From NCBI GenBank assembly GCA_038025085.1, contig CM076146.1, positions 26,978,501 through 27,042,500 of the forward strand: a DNA stretch of 64,000 nt. The letters run 5' to 3'. Below the pieces are notes generated by a model, which saw only the letters and a list, made by a program, of their open reading frames with translations, was not told the origin of the DNA and searched no databases. This DNA comes from Tetragonia tetragonoides (Eukaryota; Streptophyta; Magnoliopsida; Caryophyllales; Aizoaceae). Below are positions 20,740 to 32,300 of the stretch, piece after piece. The translations under genes and the position numbers were made by a program. How positions within the stretch are numbered: position 1 is the stretch's first letter; each line of letters begins with the position of its first letter.

Positions 20740-23700
20740 TTACAGTATTTGATCAACAAAACTTCTATCCCTACCAGAAAGCTTGCCAAGTACATTAAAA
20801 CTTAATCGAGTTTTGATTTCACTTATGATCTGCCTAGCTACAACTGCTGCACTTCTTTGAGTATTCTGAAAAATTCTGTAGTTCCTTTCTAACTAAATGT
20901 GATATGTGACTGCTGCCATACACGCTGCAACAATTCTTTTCTGCCCTCTCCCCATTTTCTTCCTGTTTAATAGCCATCTGCACCACCTGGTGCCACTGCA
21001 AGGGGTATGCACAGCCTGAGCCCATTTGCACACTGCATTTTTCAACTCTGCTGCCCATGGACATTCATAAAAGAGATGTTTGTGATCCTCCACAGCATTG
21101 AGACAGAGTGCACATTGAGGATCTACAGATATTTGAAAGATGTTATTCATTCTATCTTTTGTCAATAACCTGTTGAGGTTTGCAAGCCACAGGATGAAGC
21201 AGTGTTTTGGTACTGCACTTCTACACCATATAAACTGATAATCTCTTTGTATCTGTTGTTCTTGTCTCAGATATCTGTACCCATCAGAAACTCTGTAAGG
21301 TTTTTGTGCAGCTCTCCACTCACAATCTTCAGGAAACATCTCTTTCATTTCACACAACTTCTTCATGTACCAGCTACAGTCAGCTGGTTTTTTCATTTGC
21401 CAAAAATCTTTCCCTTTCATATAAATACTATCAATCCATCTCACCCAAAGGAGGTCCTCCTTTAGAGCCAACGCCCACATCAATTTTGCAACTGCTTCCC
21501 TATTCCATCATCTACAATCTTTGAAGTTAAAACACCCATGATTTCTCTCTTTGCAAATTAAATCTCAACTAACCAATGGGATTTTCTTATATGAATCATT
21601 GGATCCCCATAAAAAATTCCCGCAAACAGCTTCTATACTCCTGATGATACTTTGAGGAAGAAGGAAAATAGATGACCAATACATATGAATCGATAACAAC
21701 ACAGAGTTTATTAACTGACATTTTTCCATGTATGAAAGATGCCTCGAGCTCCAACACTTAACCCGAACAGTAATTTTGTCAACTAAAAACTGACATTCGA
21801 CCTTGGTCCACTTCGAAGGTGACAGTAGCATACCAAGATATCTCATGGGAAACTCCCCCTCCTGAAACCCAGTGGTTTCCTTAATCTGCTGCTTCAGAAC
21901 AGAATTAACACCATTCATATACATGTGTGATTTCAGTTGATTGGCATTTAATCGAGAAACAGAAGAAAAATGCTCAAAACCCTGCATAATTCTTTCCACT
22001 AATGACAAATGACCCTTACTGAATATCATAAGGTCATCCGCAAAACACAAACTCACCAACTTCATTTTCTTGCACAAGGGATGGTATCTAAAATCAGGGC
22101 GTTCACTGGCCATTCTCAATGTTCTAGTTAGATACTCCATAACAAGCACGAAAATTAGCGGTGACATTGGATCACCTTGTCTTAACCCTCTCCCACCTCT
22201 AAAATAACCATGTAGCTCACCATTCAATGAGATAGAGAAACTGGTAGAAGTAATACACTGCATGACCCATTTACAAAATATTGAGGAAAATCCGAATCCC
22301 GTCAAAATTTCCTCTACAAACTCCCAATGAACCGTGTCATACGCTTTCCGCAAGTCTATTTTAAATAAACATCGGGGTGACACGTTGACTTTCCTGTTAT
22401 AAAGTCGAATAAGGTCCTGACTTATCAAGATATTGTGGATAATGGACCTCCCCTTCACAAATGCCCCTTGATTCCCATCTATTATATCAGGTAAAACAAT
22501 AGCCAATCTTTCACAAATTATTTTCGAAATGCATTTGTATAAAGTGTTGCAACAAGCTATGGGATGAAAATCACTAGGCCTAGAGGGACTCTCCACTTTA
22601 GGGATCAATGCCAAAATAGTAGAATTCAATTGTGAGAGGATTTTACCTGATTCAAAGAAGTCGAGCACAACCTCTGTTATATCATCTCCTATAATTCCCC
22701 ATGCTGCCTTGAAAAAGCCACTGTTATACCCATCGGGGCCGGGGCTTTTTTCTGTAGGGATTGAAAATATTGCCTTCTTAACCTCCTCTTTCGTGAAGGG
22801 CAAACACAGCTTGATTTTGTGATTTATATTCAAAGTTGGACCATTCCCCATAATGCTGCTACTTGCTGGGCTTCTATGCTGCTCAGAAATCCCTAACATT
22901 TGCTTAAAAAAATTAACAAACTGCCCCTGAATCTCACTAGGGTCATACAACCATTCACCATGTTCATCTTGAATAGCAGACACTCGACTTTTTATTCTTC
23001 TAGCTTTAATCACGGAGTGAAAATACTGAGTGTTTTGATCACCCAAACCTATCCACATCGCCTTGCTCTTTTGTCTCAGAAATGATTCAACTGCAAGAGA
23101 CAACATTGTGAATTCTTTGACAACTTGTTTTTCAATTTCCTGCAATTGAGGATTCATCAAGTCCATATGCAATTCTTCCTGTGCTTGGAACATTTTAGTC
23201 CAAGCTTCATGAGTCTTCATTTCAATGTCATGGAATTTATTTTTATTCAGCTTTTTCAACTCATATTTCAGCATTTTGAGTTTTTGAAGTACAATATACA
23301 TTTTGCAACCCTGTACATTCTTGTTCCATACAGCTGCAACAGTAGGAATGAACTCCTCATCCTGAGCCCACATTTCAAAAAACTTAAAATGGGAACCTCT
23401 TCTCACTGGTACCTCATTCAAAAAAGAAACAAGAGCAGGGCTATGGTCTGAGATTCCCGCAGGTAGAAACCAGACTTCTGTATCCCTAAAAGCATCAATC
23501 CATTCCTCATTGCATAAAACTCGATCAAGCTTAGAGTACACCCTTAAGTCCCCTTCTTGTTTATTTATCCAAGTGTACCTACATCCCTTCCAAGCAAGGT
23601 CATGTAAGTGACACTCAAGCACGCAGTCTGCAAAATCCTTAAAATCTGCCATTGTGATAGTGTCACCACCCAGCCTATCATCACTGTGCAACAAACTGTT

Positions 23701-24210
23701 AAAGTCCCCTAGTATTATCCAAGGACTAATGATCCTTTGTTCAAGCACCCTAATCTCATTCCAGAGTGTCACTCTATCATTTTCATTATTAAAGCCATAT
23801 ACAAATGTCACAAAGAACTCACTGTTTGAAGCAATATGTCTCACCTTGCAATGAACAAGTTGAGATGTGCTCTTCTCAATTTGCGCTTGAAAAAATTCAA
23901 GTCTCCAACACACCCATATTCTACCTCTTGGATTCTCATTGAGGTTTATGAAGGAACCCCAACCTGGACACAAATTCATCTGGCATTTATTGAAATTCTG
24001 ATTACGTATTTTTGTTTCAATGAGCCCACATAAGCCCACTTTATTTTGCCAAAGGAAGTTTTTAACCTCCCTTTGTTTATTAGGGGCATTTAACCCCCTC
24101 ACATTCCATGCTATCACCCTATCCATTCTCCCCATTGGAGCTAAGGTCAATTTCTTGTGGCTCCTAGATATTCTGTGGATCCATGTTGTCCCCTCCCAAA
24201 AGTGGCTCAA
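20740..24210 (-). pseudogene. LINE ORF2, endonuclease and RT, three in-frame stops
   Basis: One continuous reading frame of 1157 codons contains three stops. An endonuclease domain is at the start (IAWNVRGLNAPNK, IILGDFNSLLH, GISDHSPALVS). The reverse transcriptase follows (KSPGPDGYNSGFF, FHPIACCN, GAFVKGRSI, FKIDLRKAYDTVHWEF, GLRQGDPMSPLIF, FADD at about 22034-22045, intact). A zinc-binding RT tail ends it (CALCLNAVEDHKHLFYECPW). The first 881 codons are open. Stops are TGA at 21565-21567, TGA near 21510 and TAG near 20893. Family context suggests the first and third replace Trp. Confidence 0.9.
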
Positions 24211-25584
24211 AGTTATTTTGTGTTGTTACTACCGCAGGAGGTGTCACCTTTTTAACATGTGCTGAGCTTTTGTTCTTTATCACAGGTTGCCAAATTTCTC
24301 TAGGATTAGATTGTGATACATCTGTAATCTTCTCCTGTTGACCTGAAGGTTTATCCCCTGCTTTTACAGCTTCAGTGGAAATAGGAGCTTCAATTCTTTT
24401 TTCCTCATTTTTCTTTTCAGGCTGGTTGCTAGGACCCTCAACAAGCCTAGCCTCAACTACCTTCTCCCCATTGTCAGTGTGTTCCTTCTTCTTCTTTTTC
24501 CTGCACTCAGCTACTTCATGGCCAAATCCATTACAAAAGCTAAACTTTACAAGTTTCCACTCAAAAGTAACTTTTTGCTTAACAAGATCCCCAAACTCAT
24601 CTTCAAACCATACAAATTCTGGTAACTCCTCGCCAATATCCACATCTATCAGGATACGCGCATAATTCAGCCTTGTTTTGTGTTCGGTAGCTTTATCAGT
24701 CATAATAGGCTGGCCAATTAAGCTAGCAATCTTGCTTAGTGAGTCTCGCGACCAGTAAATCACATCCAATTTGTTCAATTGCACCCAACTAGGAACAGAT
24801 TTCACATCAATATGCCTATGACCACATTCAATCCATGGCTTCACAATAAATGGCTTCCTATCAAAATGGTTGAATCCTATTTGTAATACAGCATCCCTAC
24901 CAAGTAATGTCTTAAACCTCACAATAAATTTACCATTATACAACCGTATGATTTTATCAATCCCATGTTTCCCCCAAATTCGTCTAATAAACCCTTCCAT
25001 GAGTGTAGTGAGAGGATTTGAACCTAATACAAAACAAATCACTGCATTTTCCCAATACGTAATTTCAGATCTAACATCCTCATATGTTCAATTTTACAAA
25101 TAAGCACCCCTTCTTTCTTCTCAGGTTTAACAAAGTTTAATTTTCCCCCAGCATTATCAAGTTTTGTGATATCAAATTCATTCCATAAACCCCCAGCAGC
25201 AAAATTACCTGATTTCTCAACAGAGTCCTCCGATTGCGCTTCCGATTGAGTTTCGACTTCGTCCGCCGATGATTTCTTGGTGGCTGAATTCGAGTGCAGG
25301 ATATCAAGCCATTGTTGCAATTTCTCCTGAGCTAGTCCTTTGTTTCCATTTTGTTTATTGACTTCCGTTTTAAGTACCTCCGTCACCGCTCGAGTTATAC
25401 TTTTCTCCAGGTCAGGTCCTATCGAAGATGCTTCTAGTTCAGCATGCAAATTTCGAACTACTCTAGCTCCTGTCATTCCTTCACCACCATCACCGTTGAC
25501 AGTTTTTGGCTCCGACGATGGTGAATCTTGCCATTTATTTTTGTTCTTAGGAGGTCTGCCTCTCCCCCGCTTCTGAGGGTGCAT
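24164..25584 (-). pseudogene. LINE ORF1, one 2-base insertion
   Basis: The protein starts MHPQKRGRGRPPKNKNK, with an AT-hook-like basic N-terminus. It carries a DUF4283 domain (FVLGSNPLTTLMEGFI..., WIECGHRHIDVKSVPSWVQL) and a degenerate CCHC knuckle (SFCNGFGHEVAEC, with the first Cys position lost). The frame breaks near 25083, where catatg reads as catg plus an extra AT; removing it in thought links the halves as ...EHEDVRSEITYWENAVICFVLG. ORF1 end and ORF2 start overlap by 47 bases. Confidence 0.88.
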
Positions 25585-26060
25585 GATAAGGATTCCCTTA
25601 TCCTACACTACGGGAGCTTCTCTCTCTAAAAACATTTCTTCTTTCGATACGAATTTGATGGTATAAAAGTTATTGGGGGGATGATCGTTGTTAATATGAA
25701 AAGCGTTAAATATTTAATTACGTTTCATATTTGAGAGTATAAACAAATATTAGACATTAAATTTGTAAGGATATGCTTAAATAAAATGACATGGGTCACT
25801 TTTGAAGTGACAATTTATTCAGTTATATATATGATGTACAATTGCAACTTAAGTGACAAGGGATAGATATTATTTTATTTTTTTTAATAGGAGAATGATG
25901 AGTGGTAACTGGTATGACATGTGTAAAATTTTGACCAATCATTATTTTTTATTATTCTTTATATACGTATGTATAATGTTTAAAAAATTCAGAAATTAAT
26001 TTGAATATAAAAATATAGTAAGAAATTGGTCGTCCGTGCGTAGCACGGGTAAAATCCTAG

Positions 26061-26279
26061 TGATTATATAGTTACTAGTAAATTTGACTCTCCATCAGTT
26101 AAACGTCTTAAAGTAACTATAATGAGTTTGAATCAAAATAAGCCTTGCTGTTATGTTCAAATCTTTCCAGTATGTTTTGCACTACAGTTCACTCCAATTC
26201 AGTCCAGTTTATGCAGACTATATCACTCAAATATATTTCTTTTGTAAAATAAATTAATGATGAAACTTGTGTCATTGGA
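26061..26279. other. spacer
   Basis: AT-rich; no feature recognised. Confidence 0.35.
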
Positions 26280-26289
26280 TTTCAAAGCA

Positions 26290-27347
26290 GTGGCGAATCC
26301 AAAAAAGTGTTAGAGGGGGTTCACTATTTTAATAATAATTTTTTTTCGCAATTATTATTATTTTATTAATAATAGCGGGTCGAAATAATTTATTTTTTTC
26401 CCGGATCAATGAGAAGTTTATTCAAATCAACTTGAGCATTAGGATTGGCATTGGAAGCACAACCACTTCCACTTATGTCTCCTTGAAATTGAGAAAATCT
26501 TTGTGACAATAGAGATTTCCTTATCAAAAATTTGTCCATAACATCTGTTAGAAAGATTTGAAAGAATATCTAGATTAACATTATGTCAAATATCAACCCA
26601 TAACACTTAAATATTTACTTTTTGTAATCAAATATTTATTCACCAAAGAGCATATAGCAATCTAGACAAGAATCATTGCAAAAAGTAATATATACTCTAT
26701 ATTAATTCACCAAAAGAGCCCACAAATTAAGTCAATTCAGAAAAGATAAAATTTAATCAACAAACCCTAATTTTTAAATCACTCTATTCAAATAATACCA
26801 TCTCACAAAAATTCTAAGATAAGCACATAACTAATTATACATAAATTTCCCAGAATAGCATATATATGATTTTGAGTCTTTGACAAAGTTAAACTAGCTT
26901 AATTCAGTAATATAACTGATAATTGATTACGTAAATCAAACCAAAACAGATTTCAAACCGAAAAAAAAAACATAAAAGAGGAAACAAGTACTTGGTTGGC
27001 GATGACGACATGAGGCAGGAAGACTGAGGGAGTTAAGAAGGAGAAGTGAGAGAGACGTGAGGTGCACGAAGAAGAACAACGTTTGGTGAGAAATTGAAAA
27101 GTGAGAGAGACTGAGAGTCACGCTTCTTTATTTTTAACGCTTGTTTTCTATTTTTCACTTTCTCTCTCATCTACTAATGGGTCAAGGAGTCAGTTAAGTG
27201 ATCTAAGTGGAGTCAGTTTCCCCAATAAGTGGAGCAAATTAATGGGCAATTAATTTTAATTTTATTTTTTTTACAAATGAACTTCATTATTTGTTTTTCC
27301 AAGTGGAGTCAGCTGAACACTTAGTGTTCTAAGTACATCCACTATTG
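26290..27347 (-). mobile_element. hAT-like transposon remnant
   Basis: A 10-bp duplication, tttcaaagca, lies at 26280-26289 and 27348-27357; the true unit may be 8-10 bp. The ends gtggcgaatcc and ggatgt...actattg are weakly inverted. On the minus strand at about 26400-26560 the translation reads DKFLIRKSLLSQRF...VDLNKLLIDPG, like the N-terminus of TTF-zinc-finger hAT proteins. The rest of the transposase is gone. Confidence 0.6.
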
Positions 27348-27357
27348 TTTCAAAGCA

Positions 27358-28029
27358 TACTTTTAAATGAGTTAAATATTAAATCTGTTTAGAGGATTTT
27401 TGCTTGATTAAAAGTCAAGTTGTAGAAATCAAATCAATTCAATTCAATTCAGTGTATTTTTTATTTTTATTTTTTTTGGGTGTAAAAGCTCTCAATCATA
27501 CTAGTAGTAGAAATAAAGGGGGTTACTAAGTAACATAAAATAACAACAACTGAAGATTGAGAAATGAACATCTTTTCATTTTCTACACTAGGAACATGAA
27601 GTATGAACCAAGCAAATATTAGAGACTGATTTCTGCCCAGTAGTAAAAGAGCAAAGGTTTGAGCAAGTGGGGATCGGAAAAGAAGATATTTGGGCATCAT
27701 TGTTATGTCAACGTTCTTGCATCACAGACCATAAGTCCATAACATCACATAATCTACCTTATAGATTGAGCCAACATTTGTGCTTAATAGGAAATGGGTC
27801 CATAATACCCATATTAATTGGAAACCTTTACTTATCCTAAAAGATCTAGTGGAAATCAGGTTGGTCTAATTAGAAAACATATATGTGTGGTGCCTGCTCA
27901 TAAAGTCTCAACCAATAAGCTTTCAAACTATACTGCCCCAAGAAAAAAAAAAAGACACCACTAGGAATCCCCTTGCCTGATTGTGTACATTCTCATGCAT
28001 ACATGCTTTTAATTGGTTCATACCAATGG
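27358..28029. other. spacer
   Basis: No gene or repeat recognised apart from T- and A-rich tracts. Confidence 0.35.
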
Positions 28030-28441
28030 TATGTTTGGCAATTTTATCAAGTTTTAAGATTAAACCTATAACTTTCATCTAGTTTTTAGATTAAATCTAT
28101 AGCTTTCTTCTTTCATATATTGTTGTTACTTTTAACTACCAAACAAATAAATAAAAGCCGGTCGTAATTGTTGAATCTCTAATTTTATATGGCTTTTTCT
28201 TTCGAATGTATTCTGATGTTTTAGATCTATTTATTGTTGAATTTGGTCCTTCTAGTAAGTATCGTATGACTTTCAACTAATGGAATTCTTCTTCCTCTCA
28301 AAAAAAAGAAAAAAAAAACAACTACCAAACAGTTTATCGAAACCGCTAATGTGGTTACCATGTCGTTACAAATATTTTATGAGTTTCTTACCATATTCTA
28401 ACATTTCAACCAACAAAACAACTACCTGTGCCAAACATAAT
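28030..28441. mobile_element. MITE, TGTTTGGC family, split by a retroposed insert
   Basis: Ends ggtatgtttggcaa and ctgtgccaaacata match the family reference at 17155-17432. The two halves join at aactaccaaac. Confidence 0.68.
28145..28319 (+). mobile_element. retroposed fragment with A-tail inside a MITE
   Basis: A 175-base insert ends in an A-rich tail (28300-28319) and is bounded by a perfect 11-bp duplication, aactaccaaac (28134-28144, 28320-28330). It has no pol III boxes that I can see, so it is a truncated LINE or a retroposed transcript rather than a clear SINE. Confidence 0.75.
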
Positions 28442-28530
28442 CCTATGAAATATTAGCCATTGTAAAACAAAGTGAAGTAACTCGCTAAATAACTCACCTC
28501 ACAATGCATAACAAAGAAAAATAATTGAGG

Positions 28531-28706
28531 GATGACTTGTGCAGCCTCAAGGTGAGGCTGCAATTTGCACCCCCAATAGGACAAGTAAGCACTTGAAATA
28601 GGAAATGGTTTTCTTTTTCTGATTTTTTCTTTTACAAGTGCTTACTTATCCTGTTTTAATTGGGGGGTGTAAATTACAGCCTCACTTTAAGACTATATAT
28701 AGCATC
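28531..28706. mobile_element. hairpin MITE
   Basis: The left arm (gtgaggctgcaatttgcaccccc...aagtaagcacttg) pairs with the right arm (caagtgcttacttatcc...ggggggtgtaaattacagcctcac). The arms are about 60 bp and separated by some 35 bases. Confidence 0.7.
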
Positions 28707-29200
28707 ACTCAAATAGATATTGGTAAAGTAGTGAGGTAATGACATCAACAGTTTTAATCAATAGTACGTATCATGAATCCATAAGAGGATTTGAAATTTA
28801 TCATCCAAGTATTTTACGACAAGATAACTAGACAATGAACAAAGCTATTTATTTATTTAAGTATTAAAGACCTTAAAAAGGAACTTGCATGGGAAAACTT
28901 TGTGAAGCAACTATTTGAATTAGGTAGGGTCCCATTTCCATCAACTTCACTTTTCTTTTGGCCGAAATCTCCATATAACAGCATATGTTGGCAGGGGAGA
29001 GTCACCATAACAAGGTGGCGGTGGCCAAGGTCATTTTTCAGACGAACCTTGCCACTCTACCCTTCTCTCTCTTTCTCTCTCTCTCTCTGCAGCCTCTTGT
29101 AGGGTAGCTAGTGGAAGAAAGAACATAGAATATCTTAGAATGTGCCTTTGAGAATCATTTTGATCCTTAAGACCTTAATTGTCAAATTCTTTCCACCACC

Positions 29201-29207
29201 ATATATA
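29201..29207 (+). promoter_or_regulatory. candidate TATA box of the PHO1;H1 gene
   Basis: atatata lies 131 bases before the ATG, which would give a 5' leader of about 100 bases. A CT-rich tract (29061-29092) lies further upstream. Confidence 0.45.
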
Positions 29208-29337
29208 GCGTGATCCTTTGCTCCCTTAAAACACTCACACTTGCTCTTCCATCACCTAACCAAAAACACCTCTTGTTTCTCTTCCGTTCTCGATTTCGTT
29301 ATAGAATTGAGCTGACAATAGAGTTGAGAGTGAAAAG

Positions 29338-32300
29338 ATGGGCTTCTCCAAACAGTTTGAAGAACAGCTTGTGCCCGAATGGCAAGACGCCTTTGTCGAT
29401 TTCAAGCAACTTAAGAAAGACCTTATGAAAGTTCAGCTACTTAACACTAACAGCTGTACCTTCAAGCAGCAAAAACATGACTCTTCTCTTACTACCTTTT
29501 TTTCTTCCCTAGGGAAGATTTCCTTCTGCGGCCAGAAACGCCATGATCATGGGGCTATTCAAGTACGTGCCCTATTTCTCCTCTGTTTTCACTCTGTTTC
29601 GATCTTGATATGCTGTTATTTGACTAAATGTGAATAATGGATCGTTAACTAGCCATTTTGATGGTGATCAGGTGCACAGGAAGCTCGCATCCTCGGTCAG
29701 CAGGGGTGATTTATATGAGACCGAGTTGCTTGAGCAGTTTGGTGATGTTGAGGCTGCAGGTGAATTTTTTGCATCTTTAGACCGTCAGCTCAACAAAGTG
29801 AACCAGTTCTATAAGACCAAGGAGAAGGAGTTTGCTGAGAGGGGAGAGTCCTGGAAGCAACAGCTAGATTTCCTCATTCACCTGCAAAGCGAACTCAAAC
29901 AACAGAAAAACAAGCAGGAAGCTTCTTCCCAGGAGTCTAATGATGATCCCTCCATATCGTCCCAAATCTCATGTGGTAAGCGCCAAATCTCCTGCTTGAG
30001 ATATCAATACATTTAAATGAGTGAATATAAACGAGTAGACAAAAATAAAAAGAAAACAAATTCATTATTTCTGATAGCATTTCATTTTGTATCAAAATGC
30101 ATCATTACGCATTTGATGATGCTGAGTCGGAAACTCGGAATGTTTACAGCTGTACTACACCATACCATTATCTCAATGCATTTCATGAGGTTTCGCCTAA
30201 GGCGGATAAAAAGTTCAAATATACTAGGTCTTATCCCTGCAATTATACAAATGGTCTTAATAGATCTGTAATTAAAAATACAATGATTGCCTACTATTTC
30301 ACATAAATAAGTAGCAAGGAAGTACTTAAAGAGCCATTTTGGTATATAAATTACCAATAGTGACTCTGTAGCTCCAGTGAAATGATTATAGAATTTAGAT
30401 AGTACATATTCTAACTGTAACTAATTACAATTTTGCAAGTTAACGGCTATTATTCTAATATTCTTTTCCTGTCACTTCTAATGTTTCTGTTTTACAACCT
30501 TGCCCACAGAGGTAGAGTTAAATGGAAAAGCAGAGGAGACAGAGAAAGAACAGGGCCAAGATAGCTCTACTGATGAGAAAAATGGCAAGCAGTTCACAGA
30601 ATCCGCAAAATCGGATGAGATGGAGCGATCATGGAGAAGAATCAGAAGAGATGATAGCGGTTCGAGGAGCTTCTCCAGCAGGGCTTTCAATTGCCAGGGG
30701 AAGAATATAAGAATTAACATTCCACTGACAACACCATCTCGCGCCTTCTCAGCCATTGGTCACATGGTCTGGGATGATTTGATTAACCAATCTTCAAAGA
30801 AAGGCTGTCCAAGAGGATTTCACGTCAACAAAACCAAGCTGCATCATGCAGAAAAGATGATTCGAGGAGCTTTTATTGAGTTGTACAAGGGGTTGAGTTA
30901 CCTAAAAACTTACAGGTATTTTTGTGACACACACTCCATATCACATAGAACATGCAGATTAACAAGAGCATAAGAAATGCATGCATGCGCGCGTGCACGC
31001 ACACACACAACAAACATAAGAACGTAATGAGAATTGATTCATGGTAATTGTGTATTTCAGGAACTTGAACATGCTTGCTTTTGAGAAAATCATAAAGAAA
31101 TTTGACAAAGTAAGTGATCTGTTACTTTACTTCCTTTTAAGTCATTTCTGAAACCGATTGTTGCTTGTCCTTGTGATTAACCAAGGGGATACTTGCTCTT
31201 TCAGGTGACTAACAAGGAAGTCATGCCCATTTATCTCAGAGTGGTAGAAAGCTCCTATTTTAACAGCTCAGACAAGGTAAACTTTGAAACCCAAAAGATA
31301 TTTTGCTTTTGGTTTTCAGAAAATAATGAAACAAATTAAAAAAAGATAAATATGTTTTGACCATAATGCTTAGCAATGTTCTGTCTCCGCATAAAAACTG
31401 AATTGATGAAACGATTGATCTTTTGGAGCAGCAAATGTAACCAAATATTTCTGGAGACAATTTAAAGTGGATATCTACTTTAAATGTTAACACCACAAAG
31501 GGTAGATTTTTTTAGACAAAAATAAAGATATGTTGGTCTGACAATAAAATCCGAGGGACCTTTAGAACCAGTTACAGTGACTTATTGTTTTCTTAAATTT
31601 TGAATCCTAATAGGTTGTGAGACTATCAGATGAGGTTGAGGAGCTATTTGTCAAGCATTTCGCCAATGATGACAGAAGGAAGGCCATGAAGTACCTCAAA
31701 CCTAATCAACGTAAAGAATCTCATGCTGTAACCTTCTTCATAGGTGAGGTTTTGGTTCTGTTTCTTCATGTTCCTCTCGGTTAATAAGATAATGATCAAT
31801 ATTTCACCAAGTACGAACATGATTTGTTGTTATATAATAAAAGTGACAACTATTTCCATACGGATGACGACAAGGATTAGAATAGAATGCAGATAACATA
31901 TATAACTGACCTCTTTTTGACACAAAACTTCACGGTAAGGGAGCTATTTAGTTCTTAATTACTTTTTTCCCCTTTTTGAACAACGTTATTGATCACTTTG
32001 TTTGATGGCCCAATTATACAAAAGATTTGAACAAAACAGAAAACGAACAAGGTGGGTCCATAAGGGCACTACATCACAAGAAATACCTTGGCCACATTTT
32101 TTATGGGTGGGATGCTAAAGATATAGGTCACTTCGGGTAGGCCACTAAACTGAGAGACAAAACATGATCTTCCATGGTCTGAAACCTGAAAAAGCCCTAT
32201 AACATCTCTATACCACCAGAAGAACAATTGGTTCTTTTGATTGACTTGTGTTTGTTTGCCTTAGCTAATGTTTGGATGTTATCATAACTTGACAAGTTGT

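Larger units (their letters stand above)
20578..25676 (-). mobile_element. L1-type LINE, nearly intact
   Basis: A perfect 13-bp target duplication, ggggatgatcgtt, lies at 20565-20577 and 25677-25689. The poly-A tail appears as T at 20578-20591. The element holds a 5' leader, ORF1 and ORF2. Unlike the LINE at 1.5-7.3 kb it has no RNase H domain. Only four disabling changes are visible over 5.1 kb, so it is a much younger insertion. Confidence 0.95.
19685..26060 (+). mobile_element. probable Helitron, interrupted by a LINE
   Basis: The right end is a good Helitron 3' terminus: hairpin ccgtgc-gta-gcacgg at 26034-26048, eight bases, then CTAG at 26057-26060 followed by T. The left end is proposed at TC (19685) preceded by A, which would give the A|T target, but this end is weak. 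Excluding the LINE, the element would be about 1.3 kb, with tandem direct repeats inside. No Rep-helicase is present, so it would be non-autonomous. Confidence 0.45.

Noticed and set aside
29101..29337. P1BS phosphate-starvation element (GNATATNC) upstream of PHO1;H1
   Set aside because: Several near matches exist (for example gaatatct near 29127) but none fits the full motif.
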